From assembly GCA_034429975.1 (NCBI GenBank), contig DAOUFM010000151.1, forward strand, positions 1 through 64,000: a DNA stretch of 64,000 nucleotides, read 5' to 3'. The notes beneath the pieces are model-generated. The model ran no database searches, had not been told where the DNA came from, and saw only the letters and a program-made list of their open reading frames with translations. The DNA comes from UBA6170 sp034429975. GTDB lineage: Bacteria; Chloroflexota; Anaerolineae; Anaerolineales; Anaerolineaceae. A program made the translations under genes and the position numbers. Of this stretch, positions 43,733 to 53,219 are shown piece after piece; positions within the stretch are counted from its first letter, which is position 1; each line of letters begins with the position of its first letter.

Positions 43733-43931
43733 AATGATATATCTCCTTTCCAAAAATGGATCCAATGGCTATTTTCTGGTGACTGTTGTCGTTCAGGCAA
43801 AAATTGAACTTTTATACATACTGCATCCATAAAAGGTTACTTGAGCAACAAAAGATGCCATTTTTTCAAATTATAGCATCCTGATTAATCGGTTTTATCT
43901 TTTTGTAACAGCTTGAACCTTTACAAGGCTC

Positions 43932-43990
43932 TTGACGGTAAAAAAATGCTATTTTATAATCCTCAAGTTCATTAACAGTTTAGAAACTTA
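43932..43990 (+). promoter_or_regulatory. MarR promoter and operator
   Basis: TTGACG (43932-43937), 17 bases, TATAAT (43955-43960). Downstream, AGTTTAGAAACT (43977-43988) has 5-bp inverted arms, a plausible MarR site for autoregulation. Confidence 0.65.
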
Positions 43991-44015
43991 AGTAATAATA
44001 GGTCAATAATAACAA

Positions 44016-44465
44016 ATGGAAAATCAAAAAATAACAGAAGATTTAAAACTAGCCACAGAACTGTTTTGGGAATCGATCCCAACGGTATGGGACCGGGTAC
44101 GGGAGAACCTTCGCAGTACAGCTACTTCCGAATTAAATATCACAGTGGGTCAATTTCACGTATTGCGATTGATCCGCTATGGGAAAAATACTGTAGGGGA
44201 GCTGGCTAATGCTCGCCAAATCAGCCCATCGGCCGTCAGCCAACTGGTAGATATTTTAGTGGGTAAAAGATACGTTACCCGACAGGAGAACCAAAAGGAC
44301 CGAAGATTTATCCACCTGGAGTTAACAGATATAGGGGCTGAATTGCTAAACACTGTTTATGCTGAAAACAGGTTATGGATCATGAACAAGCTTTCGAATC
44401 TCACAGATGTTGAATTACAACGGATGCTGGAAGGCTTAGAGCCATTAAAGAAAGCATTTTTATAA
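44016..44465 (+). CDS. MarR-family transcriptional regulator
   Basis: 149 residues, winged helix. ITVGQFHVLRLI, the recognition helix region ARQISPSAVSQLVDILVGKR and wing RQENQKDRRFIHLEL are all typical. It is 16 bases before a two-gene ABC exporter, so it most likely represses that exporter and is released by its substrates, such as toxic hydrophobic compounds. No Shine-Dalgarno sequence is obvious. Confidence 0.9.
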   Translation: MENQKITEDLKLATELFWESIPTVWDRVRENLRSTATSELNITVGQFHVLRLIRYGKNTVGELANARQISPSAVSQLVDILVGKRYVTRQENQKDRRFIHLELTDIGAELLNTVYAENRLWIMNKLSNLTDVELQRMLEGLEPLKKAFL

Positions 44466-44481
44466 CACGGGGGATATCGGT

Positions 44482-46281
44482 ATGCAGAAAAATCAAAAAT
44501 CCCTCGAAGTTGTGAAAAGAATTTATTCTTTCGTTCGCCCTTACTGGAAACTGGCTTTTTTGGCGCTGTTTTTATTATTTTTACGTGTCGGTTTGGACCT
44601 TTCCATCCCACGGTTGGTACAGCAAATTATTGATCAGGGAATCAGAAAGAATGATATGAATGTTGTTTTAACAACATCGGCTGTTATGCTGGTTGTTACT
44701 TTCTTGGATGCTCTGGTTGCAATTGGCAGCAGCATTTATTCAGTGCGGGTAGGACAGAGTGTTTCCCGAGATCTACGTAGAACAATATTTTTAAAAGTTC
44801 AGAATTTCTCTTATGGCAACCTGGATCATTTCTCAACAGGAAAGCTAATGGTACGGATGACCAGCGATACCGATGCCGTCCAACGTTTTGTCCAAATTTC
44901 TCTGAGAATTGGAGCCAGTGCTCCAATGACATTGATTGGCAGCATTCTATTCATGTATTTCACCAACCGTAATTTAGCTTTAAGCCTTTTACCGATTTTA
45001 TTGATTACCTCAGTTGTTTTGACTCTTTTTACAACGAAAATGGAACCACTTTACCAAACCGTTCAGACAAAACTCGATAGGATGAACACAGTCCTTCAGG
45101 AAAATATTGCTGGAGCGCGTTTAGTAAAAGCTTTTGTACGAGCAGATCATGAAAATCAACGATTTGATTTAGCCAACAAAAGTTATACCAACACTATGGC
45201 AAATGTTATGCAAATTAATTCCACGATGGCTCCCATTATGACTTTGCTGGTCAATGCTGGACTGGTGTATGTTGTTTGGGCTGGAGGATTGGACACAATC
45301 AAAGGTGGAATGTCGGTTGGTCAATTAGTCGCGTTTGTTAATTATGTGTTTACGATGCTGGCTCCATTCATGCAAATGTCGGTTGTAGCAATTGCCTGGG
45401 CGAATGGACTGGCATCGGGTCGCAGGATTTTTGAAGTTCTGGATACAATACCCGAAGTTCAAGAACCACAAGATGCGATTGATTTACCTGATTCATCCAG
45501 AGCAAGTGTCCTTTTTGATCATGTATCATTTCATTACAACAACAGTCATAACAAATCAATCTTACAAAATATCAATCTGAAGGCAGAACCAGGGAAAACG
45601 ATCGCTATTCTGGGTGCCACAGGCGCAGGAAAAAGCTCACTGGTTAACTTAATCCCTCGCTTTTATGATGTCTCCGAAGGCCAGGTAGAAGTTGATAGGA
45701 TTGATGTGCGCCAATTGAAGGAAGAATCCTTGCTTTCACGGATAGGGATTGTTCCACAGGAGGCAATCCTGTTTTCAGGCTCAATTCGGGAAAATATCCG
45801 CTATGGGCACCCTTCAGCGACGGAAGAAGAGGTAGTTGCAGCCGCAAAAGCAGCACAAGCCCATGATTTCATTATGTCTTTTCCGGAAGGTTATGACAGC
45901 CAGGTGGTTGAACGGGGAGCTAACCTCTCTGGTGGTCAAAAGCAACGGATTGCTCTGGCTCGTGCAATTATTATGCAACCAGAAATCCTGATCCTGGATG
46001 ACAGCACGAGTGCGGTGGATGTTGAAACAGAAACAAAAATTCAGGATGCTCTAACGAAAATTATGGATAACAGAACCTCTTTCATCGTGGCCCAACGAAT
46101 CAGTACGGTGCTTAATGCGGACAAAATCATTGTGTTGGATAAAGGCAAAATTGTAGCTGAAGGCAATCATAGCGAATTGTTGAAAACCAGCTCTGTTTAT
46201 AAAGAGATCTATGATTCCCAATTAGGGGATGGGGTTCATGTAAACCTGGACGAAAATTCTGAGATTCTGGTGGAGGAGTAA
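44482..46281 (+). CDS. ABC exporter half, degenerate-site subunit (TM287-like)
   Basis: 599 residues: six membrane segments (about 1-320) then an ATPase domain. Walker A GATGAGKSS, signature LSGGQKQRIALARA and Walker B ILILDDSTSAVD. The residue after Walker B is Asp instead of the catalytic Glu, the mark of the non-hydrolysing site in heterodimeric exporters such as TM287/288, BmrCD or LmrCD. It pairs with the next gene's product (three-base gap). Likely substrates are drugs, lipids or toxic metabolites, under control of the MarR upstream. Confidence 0.9.
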   Translation: MQKNQKSLEVVKRIYSFVRPYWKLAFLALFLLFLRVGLDLSIPRLVQQIIDQGIRKNDMNVVLTTSAVMLVVTFLDALVAIGSSIYSVRVGQSVSRDLRRTIFLKVQNFSYGNLDHFSTGKLMVRMTSDTDAVQRFVQISLRIGASAPMTLIGSILFMYFTNRNLALSLLPILLITSVVLTLFTTKMEPLYQTVQTKLDRMNTVLQENIAGARLVKAFVRADHENQRFDLANKSYTNTMANVMQINSTMAPIMTLLVNAGLVYVVWAGGLDTIKGGMSVGQLVAFVNYVFTMLAPFMQMSVVAIAWANGLASGRRIFEVLDTIPEVQEPQDAIDLPDSSRASVLFDHVSFHYNNSHNKSILQNINLKAEPGKTIAILGATGAGKSSLVNLIPRFYDVSEGQVEVDRIDVRQLKEESLLSRIGIVPQEAILFSGSIRENIRYGHPSATEEEVVAAAKAAQAHDFIMSFPEGYDSQVVERGANLSGGQKQRIALARAIIMQPEILILDDSTSAVDVETETKIQDALTKIMDNRTSFIVAQRISTVLNADKIIVLDKGKIVAEGNHSELLKTSSVYKEIYDSQLGDGVHVNLDENSEILVEE

Positions 46282-46284
46282 GCG

Positions 46285-48117
46285 ATGACAACTCAAAAAG
46301 GATTTCAAACCAGTAATGAAATGCGGTCACGATTATCCCTGCGAGGTCCGATGCGACCAATCCAATATGAAAAGGCAGTTAATCCACGCATAGCCTTGGT
46401 GAGATTATTTGGTTATCTTAAACCTTTTAAATTCACCCTGATATTGGTACTAATTTTTGTGGTTGCCTACACCTTGTTAGGTTTATTAGCTCCTTATTTC
46501 ATGGGGCAGGCGATTGACAAGTTTATCGGTCAAAATGACCCTTCCGGGCTTTTACGAATGGCTTTATATATGTTGGGCGCCTATATCGCCAATAATGTGT
46601 TTCAAGCCATTGCCAATTGGATTATGGCGCGTGTATCTCAGGATGCATTGAAATTGTTACGTCGCGATCTTTTTCAACACCTACAAAAGCTTTCCATTCG
46701 TTTTTTTGATACACATCCGACCGGTGGTTTGATGAGTCGCTTAACCAATGATGTGGATGCCATTAATCAAGCAGTGTCTCAGAATATTGTTTCATTAATT
46801 GCCAGCTTTTTAACCATGCTAGGCATCATCATCACCATGTTTCTGCTGAATGCCTGGCTGGCTCTGGGAACTTTACTGGTAATACCGGTCATGATCTGGT
46901 TTTCGGATTTTGTTGCCCGATATACTCGTGAAGGGTTTCAAAACTTGCAATTTCAATTAGGAAATCTCAATGCTGTTACTGAGGAAACTTTTAGCGGGCA
47001 AAAAGTAATCAAGGCTTTTCGGAGAAATGAATCCGTCATCGCAGAATTTGATAAACATAATGAAGCCGTTTTTAAAGCAGGGGTATATGCAAACAGCTAC
47101 TCTTTACTATTGTTTCCATTAACAAGTGTGTTGGGCAACTTCTTTGTAATTGTTATGGCTGGCCTGGGAGGATTCCTGGCACTCAAAGGGCTAGTGACCG
47201 TTGGATTAATTGCTACCTTCATTAATTATGGTCAAAATTTTGTTATGCCATTACGACAGATATCCAACATTTATAATTCTATCCAGGCTGCTTTAGCTGG
47301 AGCTGAAAGAGTATTTGAAATTATCGACAAACAACCAGAAGTTGATGATGCTCCGGATGCGCTCCACCTGGAAAAAATTTCCGGTGACGTTGTTTTTGAA
47401 CACGTGCATTTCGGATATGATAGCGAAATTCCGGTTATAAAAGACATGAATTTATATGCCAAAAAAGGACAGATGATTGCTCTGGTAGGCCCAACCGGCG
47501 CTGGAAAGACAACGATTGTTAACCTGTTAACCCGTTTTTATGAAATTCAGTCAGGAAAAATCACCGTGGATGACAGGGACATTCGCACCATTCGCAAAGC
47601 AGATCTCCGCAAACAATTAGGATTGGTGTTGCAGGATACCTTCCTGTTTTCTGATACAGTCATGGAAAATATCCGTTTTGGGCGTCTTGATGCAACCGAC
47701 GAGGAGTGTATCCAGGCAGCCGAGGTAGCCGATGCTGATACTTTTATCCGACAATTGCCACAGGGTTATCAGACTGTATTGAGTGAACGCGCCAGTAACC
47801 TCAGCCAAGGCCAACGCCAACTACTTTCAATCGCTCGAGCAGTTTTAGCAAACCCTGCCATTTTGATTTTGGATGAAGCGACCAGCAGCGTGGATACCCG
47901 CACTGAAGCCCGTATTCAGAAATCCTTGCTCAAACTGATGGAAGGTAGGACCAGCTTCGTCATTGCCCACCGCCTGAGCACCATCCGGGATGCTAATCTG
48001 GTAGTAGTGATCAACCAGGGTGAGATCGTCGAAAAAGGCACCCATGACCAACTTCTGGCAAAGAAGGGTTTCTATCATCACTTGTATATCAGCCAATTTA
48101 AGGGGCAGGCGATTTAG
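46285..48117 (+). CDS. ABC exporter half, catalytic subunit (TM288-like)
   Basis: 610 residues. A 45-residue basic N-terminal extension precedes six membrane segments and the ATPase domain. Walker A GPTGAGKTT, signature LSQGQRQLLSIARA and Walker B ILILDEATSSVD, with the catalytic Glu present. The LSQGQ signature with intact Glu matches the TM288 subunit type. GGAGGAG precedes the ATG. Together with the previous gene it forms a heterodimeric exporter. Confidence 0.91.
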   Translation: MTTQKGFQTSNEMRSRLSLRGPMRPIQYEKAVNPRIALVRLFGYLKPFKFTLILVLIFVVAYTLLGLLAPYFMGQAIDKFIGQNDPSGLLRMALYMLGAYIANNVFQAIANWIMARVSQDALKLLRRDLFQHLQKLSIRFFDTHPTGGLMSRLTNDVDAINQAVSQNIVSLIASFLTMLGIIITMFLLNAWLALGTLLVIPVMIWFSDFVARYTREGFQNLQFQLGNLNAVTEETFSGQKVIKAFRRNESVIAEFDKHNEAVFKAGVYANSYSLLLFPLTSVLGNFFVIVMAGLGGFLALKGLVTVGLIATFINYGQNFVMPLRQISNIYNSIQAALAGAERVFEIIDKQPEVDDAPDALHLEKISGDVVFEHVHFGYDSEIPVIKDMNLYAKKGQMIALVGPTGAGKTTIVNLLTRFYEIQSGKITVDDRDIRTIRKADLRKQLGLVLQDTFLFSDTVMENIRFGRLDATDEECIQAAEVADADTFIRQLPQGYQTVLSERASNLSQGQRQLLSIARAVLANPAILILDEATSSVDTRTEARIQKSLLKLMEGRTSFVIAHRLSTIRDANLVVVINQGEIVEKGTHDQLLAKKGFYHHLYISQFKGQAI

Positions 48118-48139
48118 GAAAATTCCTAAATATTGGTAC

Positions 48140-48183
48140 TTGTAATTGGTTCGAAAAGCACTATAATAACTTTGTAAGTACAA
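48140..48183 (+). promoter_or_regulatory. ROK-gene promoter with palindrome
   Basis: TTGTAA (48140-48145), 16 bases, TATAAT (48162-48167). At the start site lies TTGTAAGTACAA (48172-48183), symmetric in 10 of 12 positions. It is a plausible operator for the ROK repressor encoded 30 bases downstream. Confidence 0.5.
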
Positions 48184-48212
48184 TTAACTAACAAACTAAT
48201 TCGCCCTTTTTC

Positions 48213-49418
48213 ATGTCAAAAGATAAAGCTACCCACCAAAAAACCAAACAGCATAATCGCGATCTGGTCTTGAAAACGATCTTTAACCAGCAACCGATCA
48301 GTCGTGCTGAGATTGCCCGGGTTACCAAGCTAACCCGGGTGACCGTTTCCGATATGGTCAATATATGCCTGGCAGAAGGGTTAGTGGAAGAAGTCGGCTT
48401 TGGCACTTCTCTGGGCGGAAAGTCACCAATTTTGCTCAGTGTCGTGCCGGATTCACGCTATATCATCGGTTTGAATCTTGGGCAGGATAAATTCATTGGC
48501 TCGATCGTCAATTTACTGGGTGAAATGAAAGAAACCATTGAAATTCCAATTAATCACAGTGACAAACAGCATGCCCTGCAATATGTTTATCAGATTTTGA
48601 ATCAGTTGATGTCAAAAAAATGGAATCCGATCGTTGGAATTGGTGTGGCAACTCCGGGCCTGGTCAATACACAGGAAGGAATTATTGTCGATGCTGTGAA
48701 CCTGGAATGGCAGGATTTTCCGTTGGCACACCTGCTGGAGGAACATTATCATCTGCCGGTTCGGGTTTTGAATGATAGTCAGGCGGCTGCCATTGGTGAA
48801 TTTGTTTATGGGGGAAATCATCGTTCGGATGGTAACCTGGTAGTGGTGAATGTGCGGCATGGTATTGGGGCTGGGATCTTGATCAACGACCAGCTTTTTC
48901 AAGGGGATGGCGGTAGCGCCGGTGAAATTGGACATTTAATGGTCCAGGAAAATGGGTATCTCTGTCGTTGCGGACGACGAGGGTGTTTGGAGACAGTCTC
49001 CAGTGCAAAAGCGGTCGTCCAACGCGTGCAGGAAAACCTGAATGAATATCCTTCCTCGGATTTGGCACATCATCCCGGCCCCCTTTCTCTGGATTTGATC
49101 CAAAAAGCTTACCAGGATAAGGATCCTTTGGCTGTTAAAGTTGTCAACGCTGCGGCGGATTATCTTGGCTTTTCTCTGGCGAACCTGGTGGGGACACTCA
49201 ATATCCACAAAATTGTGATTACGGGAGAAATGGTGCAGTTTGGAGAGATGTGGTTGGATGAAATTCGCAAGTCTATGCAACAGGCATGTTTACTTCGGGT
49301 TGCACTGGACACCATTATTGAAATTGGCAAATTGGATTTTCGAGGCTACATTCTGGGTGCTTCTGCCTTTTTATTATTAAATGATTACTCACTACTATTT
49401 ATCAAGTTTGAGGAATAG
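48213..49418 (+). CDS. ROK-family transcriptional repressor (NagC/XylR type)
   Basis: 401 residues. The N-terminal winged helix (QPISRAEIARVTKLTRVTVS) is followed by a ROK sugar-binding domain with VGIGVATPGLVN, NDSQAAAIGEF and the zinc motif CRCGRRGCLE. ROK regulators of this build respond to sugars such as GlcNAc-6-P, glucose or xylose. It heads an operon with a kinase-like gene, an LmbE-type deacetylase, an ABC importer and GH3, so an amino sugar is a reasonable effector. The next start is 11 bases after its stop. Confidence 0.92.
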   Translation: MSKDKATHQKTKQHNRDLVLKTIFNQQPISRAEIARVTKLTRVTVSDMVNICLAEGLVEEVGFGTSLGGKSPILLSVVPDSRYIIGLNLGQDKFIGSIVNLLGEMKETIEIPINHSDKQHALQYVYQILNQLMSKKWNPIVGIGVATPGLVNTQEGIIVDAVNLEWQDFPLAHLLEEHYHLPVRVLNDSQAAAIGEFVYGGNHRSDGNLVVVNVRHGIGAGILINDQLFQGDGGSAGEIGHLMVQENGYLCRCGRRGCLETVSSAKAVVQRVQENLNEYPSSDLAHHPGPLSLDLIQKAYQDKDPLAVKVVNAAADYLGFSLANLVGTLNIHKIVITGEMVQFGEMWLDEIRKSMQQACLLRVALDTIIEIGKLDFRGYILGASAFLLLNDYSLLFIKFEE

Positions 49419-49429
49419 GTGTTAATAGT

Positions 49430-50821
49430 ATGACTTCTCTCATTGAATTGATTTCTCCGAAAATTAAGCCACCTCTTGAAGAAGAATTCCGCCCGGCTGT
49501 TTTGGTTAATCACAATTTTCGTTCAAAACTGAAAAACATTGGCGTTCCACTGATTATTGGTTTAGAAAAAAATGATGGGCAACTATCCCGTTATGAAACG
49601 TTGATTTATCCGGATGATCATCCGGAAGCTAATGCGAACGATGTTTATGTCGAACGCTTGCTAAAATTTATCCTCTGGCAGCGTGGAGGTTATCGGATTT
49701 ATAACGGCGGATCCAAAAAAATTGGTCAATTTATAGCCAATCTTTATTCAATAAATGGTGAACGAGCCTTTGATGCCAACTTTTTTGGCCAACAAGTTTA
49801 CGAAAAGCCTTTTCAAGTTATTCTATGTGCCCCGGATGAGGTTCCAGCGACACGTGAGAATAGGAAACAATTAGGGCGGCATTTGGAAGGAAATCGTATC
49901 GGCTTTGATTTAGGTGCTTCTGATCGCAAGGTCAGTGCTGTTATCGATGGAAACGTGGTCTTTAGCGAAGAGGTAATGTGGTCTCCTCGCAACCAAGCCG
50001 ACCCGAATTATCATTACCGGGAAATTACGGCAGCCCTTCAAAAAGCAGCCAGCTATCTCCCATCTTTGGATGCAATTGGGGGGAGTTCGGCTGGCATTTA
50101 CATTAACAACCGCCCGATGGTAGCTTCACTTTATCGCAGTGTGCCGGCAGAGAGATTTGATGAAATAAAAAATCTATTTTTGCGAATTCGAAAAGATTTC
50201 AATGTTCCATTGGATGTGATCAATGATGGCGATGTTACCGCATTGGCAGGTTCAATGTCGGTGGGGGAAAATGGTGTCCTGGGCGTTGCGATGGGTTCCA
50301 GTGAGGCTACTGGTTATGTTGATATGCAAGGCCAAATCACAGGCTGGCTCAACGAATTGGCTTTTGCCCCGGTGGACTATAATCCCAATGCCACCCTGGA
50401 TGAATGGTCTGGAGACCGCGGTTGTGGGGCTTCCTATTTTTCGCAGCAATGTGTTTTTCGGTTAGCTCCCAAAGCAGGAATAGAAATCCCAGGCGATTTA
50501 TTGGATGCTGAAAAATTAAAATTTGTCCAGGATTTGTTGGAAGAAGGACACGAAGGTGCGGTTAAGATCTGGAAAAGTATAGGCGTGTTCCTGGGTTATG
50601 GGCTGGCACATTATGCTGACTTCTATGAAATGCGCCATGTGCTCATTCTTGGCCGGGTTACTTCCGGAATTGGGGGAGATCTGCTGATTAAAGGGATACG
50701 CCAAGTGTTTGAAGCTGAATTCCCGCATTTACTGGATCAATTTACTGTGCATCTGCCGGACGAAAAAACTCGCCGAATTGGGCAATCCGTTGCCGCTGCC
50801 AGCTTAACAGCTTTGGAGTGA
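49430..50821 (+). CDS. ROK/ASKHA-fold putative sugar kinase
   Basis: 463 residues, longer than usual ROK kinases (about 300). About 150 unfamiliar N-terminal residues precede the ATPase fold, which has the phosphate-1 motif IGFDLGASDRKVSAVIDG (near residue 157), INDGDVTALAGS (phosphate-2/Asp region, near 264) and GVAMGSSEATGYVD. The ROK zinc motif is absent; only RGCG remains. It has no DNA-binding domain, so it is probably a kinase, and in this locus glucosamine or GlcNAc is a fair guess for the substrate. It is not a recognised characterised subfamily. Confidence 0.72.
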   Translation: MTSLIELISPKIKPPLEEEFRPAVLVNHNFRSKLKNIGVPLIIGLEKNDGQLSRYETLIYPDDHPEANANDVYVERLLKFILWQRGGYRIYNGGSKKIGQFIANLYSINGERAFDANFFGQQVYEKPFQVILCAPDEVPATRENRKQLGRHLEGNRIGFDLGASDRKVSAVIDGNVVFSEEVMWSPRNQADPNYHYREITAALQKAASYLPSLDAIGGSSAGIYINNRPMVASLYRSVPAERFDEIKNLFLRIRKDFNVPLDVINDGDVTALAGSMSVGENGVLGVAMGSSEATGYVDMQGQITGWLNELAFAPVDYNPNATLDEWSGDRGCGASYFSQQCVFRLAPKAGIEIPGDLLDAEKLKFVQDLLEEGHEGAVKIWKSIGVFLGYGLAHYADFYEMRHVLILGRVTSGIGGDLLIKGIRQVFEAEFPHLLDQFTVHLPDEKTRRIGQSVAAASLTALE

Positions 50822-50827
50822 AAAAAG

Positions 50828-51673
50828 ATGAAATTTCATCAAAGGACATCAGAAATTTATATACCAGATACTGTGGAAGGTGAAAATGCTTTTAGTCGTA
50901 CTACCCATTTGGCAGTCTCCGCCCATCAGGATGATCTGGAAATTATGGCTGCGGCTCCGATATTAGAGTGCTTTCAAAATGAACAAAAATGGTTTAGTGG
51001 AGTAGTAGTAACTGACGGTCGGGGGTCCCCACGCAATGGAATTTATGAAAAATATGATGATGAAGAGATGCGCCGGGTGAGGTTCAAAGAACAAAGAAAA
51101 GCAGCAATTGTGGGAGAATATGCTGCTCAATTCATGCTGGACTACCCCAGCAAAGAAGTGAAAAGTAACAGTACGAACCCGGTGGATGATCTGGTCACTA
51201 TTCTGGAAGCGACCCAGCCGCAATTTGTTTATACTCATAATTTGGCAGACAAACACGATACGCATGTAGCGGTTGCTTTGAAAGTGGTAGAAGCCATCCG
51301 CCGGATCTCCAAAGAGAATCGTCCAAAGAAGTTATTCGGTTGTGAAGTCTGGCGCAGCCTGGACTGGTTGCCAGATGATGAGAAAGTGCTATTTGATGTT
51401 TCTGAGCAGGAAAATTTACAACTTGTGTTGTTGGGCGTATTTGATTCCCAGATCACCGGTGGAAAACGTTATGATCTGGCATCCATGGCACGCCGGCGTG
51501 CAAACGCGACTTATTTCGAATCTCATGAAGTCGATTTAAAAACCGGCTTATCCTTTGGAATGGATATGAGCATATTAATTGAGTCTGATAATCTGGACCC
51601 GGCTGAATTTATTCAGTCCTACATTCAGAAATTTTCTCAGGATGTGTCGAATCGCCTGAAGAGAGTTCGATAA
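50828..51673 (+). CDS. PIG-L/LmbE-family zinc deacetylase
   Basis: 281 residues. The zinc motif reads AHQDD at 32-36 (family AHPDD; His33 and Asp36 are ligands, Asp35 the general base), with the second ligand block THNLADKHDTH near residue 139. Family members remove acetyl from N-acetylglucosamine units (GlcNAc-PI, mycothiol and bacillithiol precursors, and archaeal diacetylchitobiose). No signal peptide, so it is cytoplasmic. Its place between a ROK kinase and an ABC importer, with GH3 and GH18 near, points to deacetylation of imported chito-oligosaccharides or GlcNAc. Confidence 0.85.
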   Translation: MKFHQRTSEIYIPDTVEGENAFSRTTHLAVSAHQDDLEIMAAAPILECFQNEQKWFSGVVVTDGRGSPRNGIYEKYDDEEMRRVRFKEQRKAAIVGEYAAQFMLDYPSKEVKSNSTNPVDDLVTILEATQPQFVYTHNLADKHDTHVAVALKVVEAIRRISKENRPKKLFGCEVWRSLDWLPDDEKVLFDVSEQENLQLVLLGVFDSQITGGKRYDLASMARRRANATYFESHEVDLKTGLSFGMDMSILIESDNLDPAEFIQSYIQKFSQDVSNRLKRVR

Positions 51674-51705
51674 GCAAAGTTAAATAATAATGAGATGATG
51701 AGTGG

Positions 51706-51713
51706 AAAGGAGG
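51706..51713 (+). promoter_or_regulatory. Strong Shine-Dalgarno with no start codon, binding-protein leader 3
   Basis: AAAGGAGG, 32 bases after the deacetylase stop and 75 bases before the SBP ATG. The following bases (AAGCAAAGAGAAGAAAATTA) contain no start codon. Same layout as at 23041 and 39363. Confidence 0.5.
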
Positions 51714-51788
51714 AAGCAAAGAGAAGAAAATTAGTACTTTTTTGTTCGTTGTCAGACCAAAATAATTAAATGAGAAGAAGATAACAAA

Positions 51789-53198
51789 ATGCGTTTTAAA
51801 ATTTTTACACTATTCGTATTATTTGCAATCGTGATGAGTGCCTGCGGAAAGGGTGCACCTGCAACTGCACCACAACCACAGGCACCAGCAGCGCCTTCAG
51901 AACCACAAGCTCCAGCCGCACCTGCTGAGCCTCAAGCTCCAGCAGCCCCTGCAGAACCACAGGCACCGGCAACTGAATCTGCTACTCTGAAGATCTACTT
52001 ACTGGATTATACCCCGGATACAATTGCCTAGTTGGAACAAGAGATCAATCCGGCTTTCGAATCGGCACATCCGGGTGTAAAGGTTGAAATCACTCAGGGA
52101 AGTTGGAGTGGATGGGATACGACTTTTGCCGGGTTCTTCACTGCTGGCACCGGTCCGGATATTATCAACCTTGGCTCAGAAATGAATACACTCTATGGCG
52201 AAAGCCTGGCTGATATGGATCCATATTTGGGTAAAGATGCCTGGGCAGATATTGCGAATTTTGGACCAACGCTTGAAAATGCTTCCTATGGTGGTCATTT
52301 GAGAGGATTACCAATTTTCACAGCACCGCGCTATGTCTTTTGCCGCACCGACTTAATGGAAGCCGCTGGGTGGACAACTGGAACTCCTAAGAATTTTGCT
52401 GAATGGGTTGATTTTGCTAAAAAACTTTCCAAGATTGATCCGGCCACCAATTCTTTGGTTCAACAAGCCCTTGTACCGGTGGATGCAGGTTCTATGGCTG
52501 ATTGGCAATGGTGGTTACTTATCTTTGATTCACTGAATGGGCAACTCTATAAAAGCGATGGGACACCCAATTTCGATTCACCAGAAGCATTGGCCACCAC
52601 TCAATTTGTTCTCGACTTACGCCAGGCAACTTATGGTTCAGCGCTTGATTCTGTGGCAGCGCTGCCGGCAGGTGTTGGTTCAGTAATTGATGTGAATAGC
52701 GAGACCGGAAAAGAGAACGGAGCCGTTTGTTTAGCCCACTCTGGATGGGCTGCCCCTGCTTTTGATCGACCTATTTGGGCGAAGATCAGCATTGATCCAT
52801 TCTTTGGCGATCCAACCGCATTCCCCAACAGCAAACCAGTTGTGCTGGCTTTCAATGATTGGCTGGCAGTCGCTGATTATAGCCCCAACAAAGCATTGGC
52901 TGCGGATTGGTTGAAACTGGCTTTTTCAAAAGACGCTAACAATAAATGGAACGAAACCATGGGTTTGATCCCAGCGCGTAATGATTCCCAATTTGGTTAT
53001 GTGGTTGAATCAGAACAATTAAAACGCGAAGCTGAATTAGCCAGTCAATATGGCGTAGGTTTTGCTGGCATTGAAGAATCTTCAAAATTGTCAGTCATCA
53101 TGCAGGATGCCTTAGGTAAGTTAATTACTGAAGAATTGACTCCAGCTGAAGTTAATGCCAAAATTCAATCTGAATACGCTGACGCGCTTGGGAAATAA
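51789..53198 (+). pseudogene. Sugar ABC substrate-binding lipoprotein interrupted by an in-frame TAG
   Basis: The frame codes for a complete family 1 binding lipoprotein of 469 codons except for TAG at 52029-52031. Before it: signal peptide with lipobox MSAC, a Pro/Gln/Ala repeat linker, and LLDYTPDTIA. After it the same frame continues LEQEINPAFESAHPGVKVEI to a normal end, with TGPDIINLG and VLAFNDWLAVADY. A Trp (TGG) would suit the interrupted position. No other damage is seen, so this is a very recent mutation, a sequencing error or a readthrough site. The rest of the operon is intact. Chito-oligosaccharide binding is inferred from neighbours. Confidence 0.85.
51876..51977 (+). repeat. Coding tandem repeat, Pro/Gln/Ala linker
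   Basis: Four tandem 27-base units encode PQAPAAPSE, PQAPAAPAE, PQAPAAPAE and the partial PQAPATE. They form the flexible linker behind the lipid-anchored Cys of the binding protein. Repeats of this kind can change length by slippage. Confidence 0.8.
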
Positions 53199-53219
53199 TC
53201 CTTCCTGAAAGTGCTATCT

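Noticed and set aside
51876..51977. Short regular repeats as a CRISPR-like array
   Set aside because: The units are adjacent 27-base repeats without spacers and are in frame, encoding a Pro/Gln/Ala linker.
52029..52031. UAG reassigned to an amino acid
   Set aside because: TAG is the terminal codon of several intact genes in the window (21998, 48117, 54439, 56890), so there is no general recoding.
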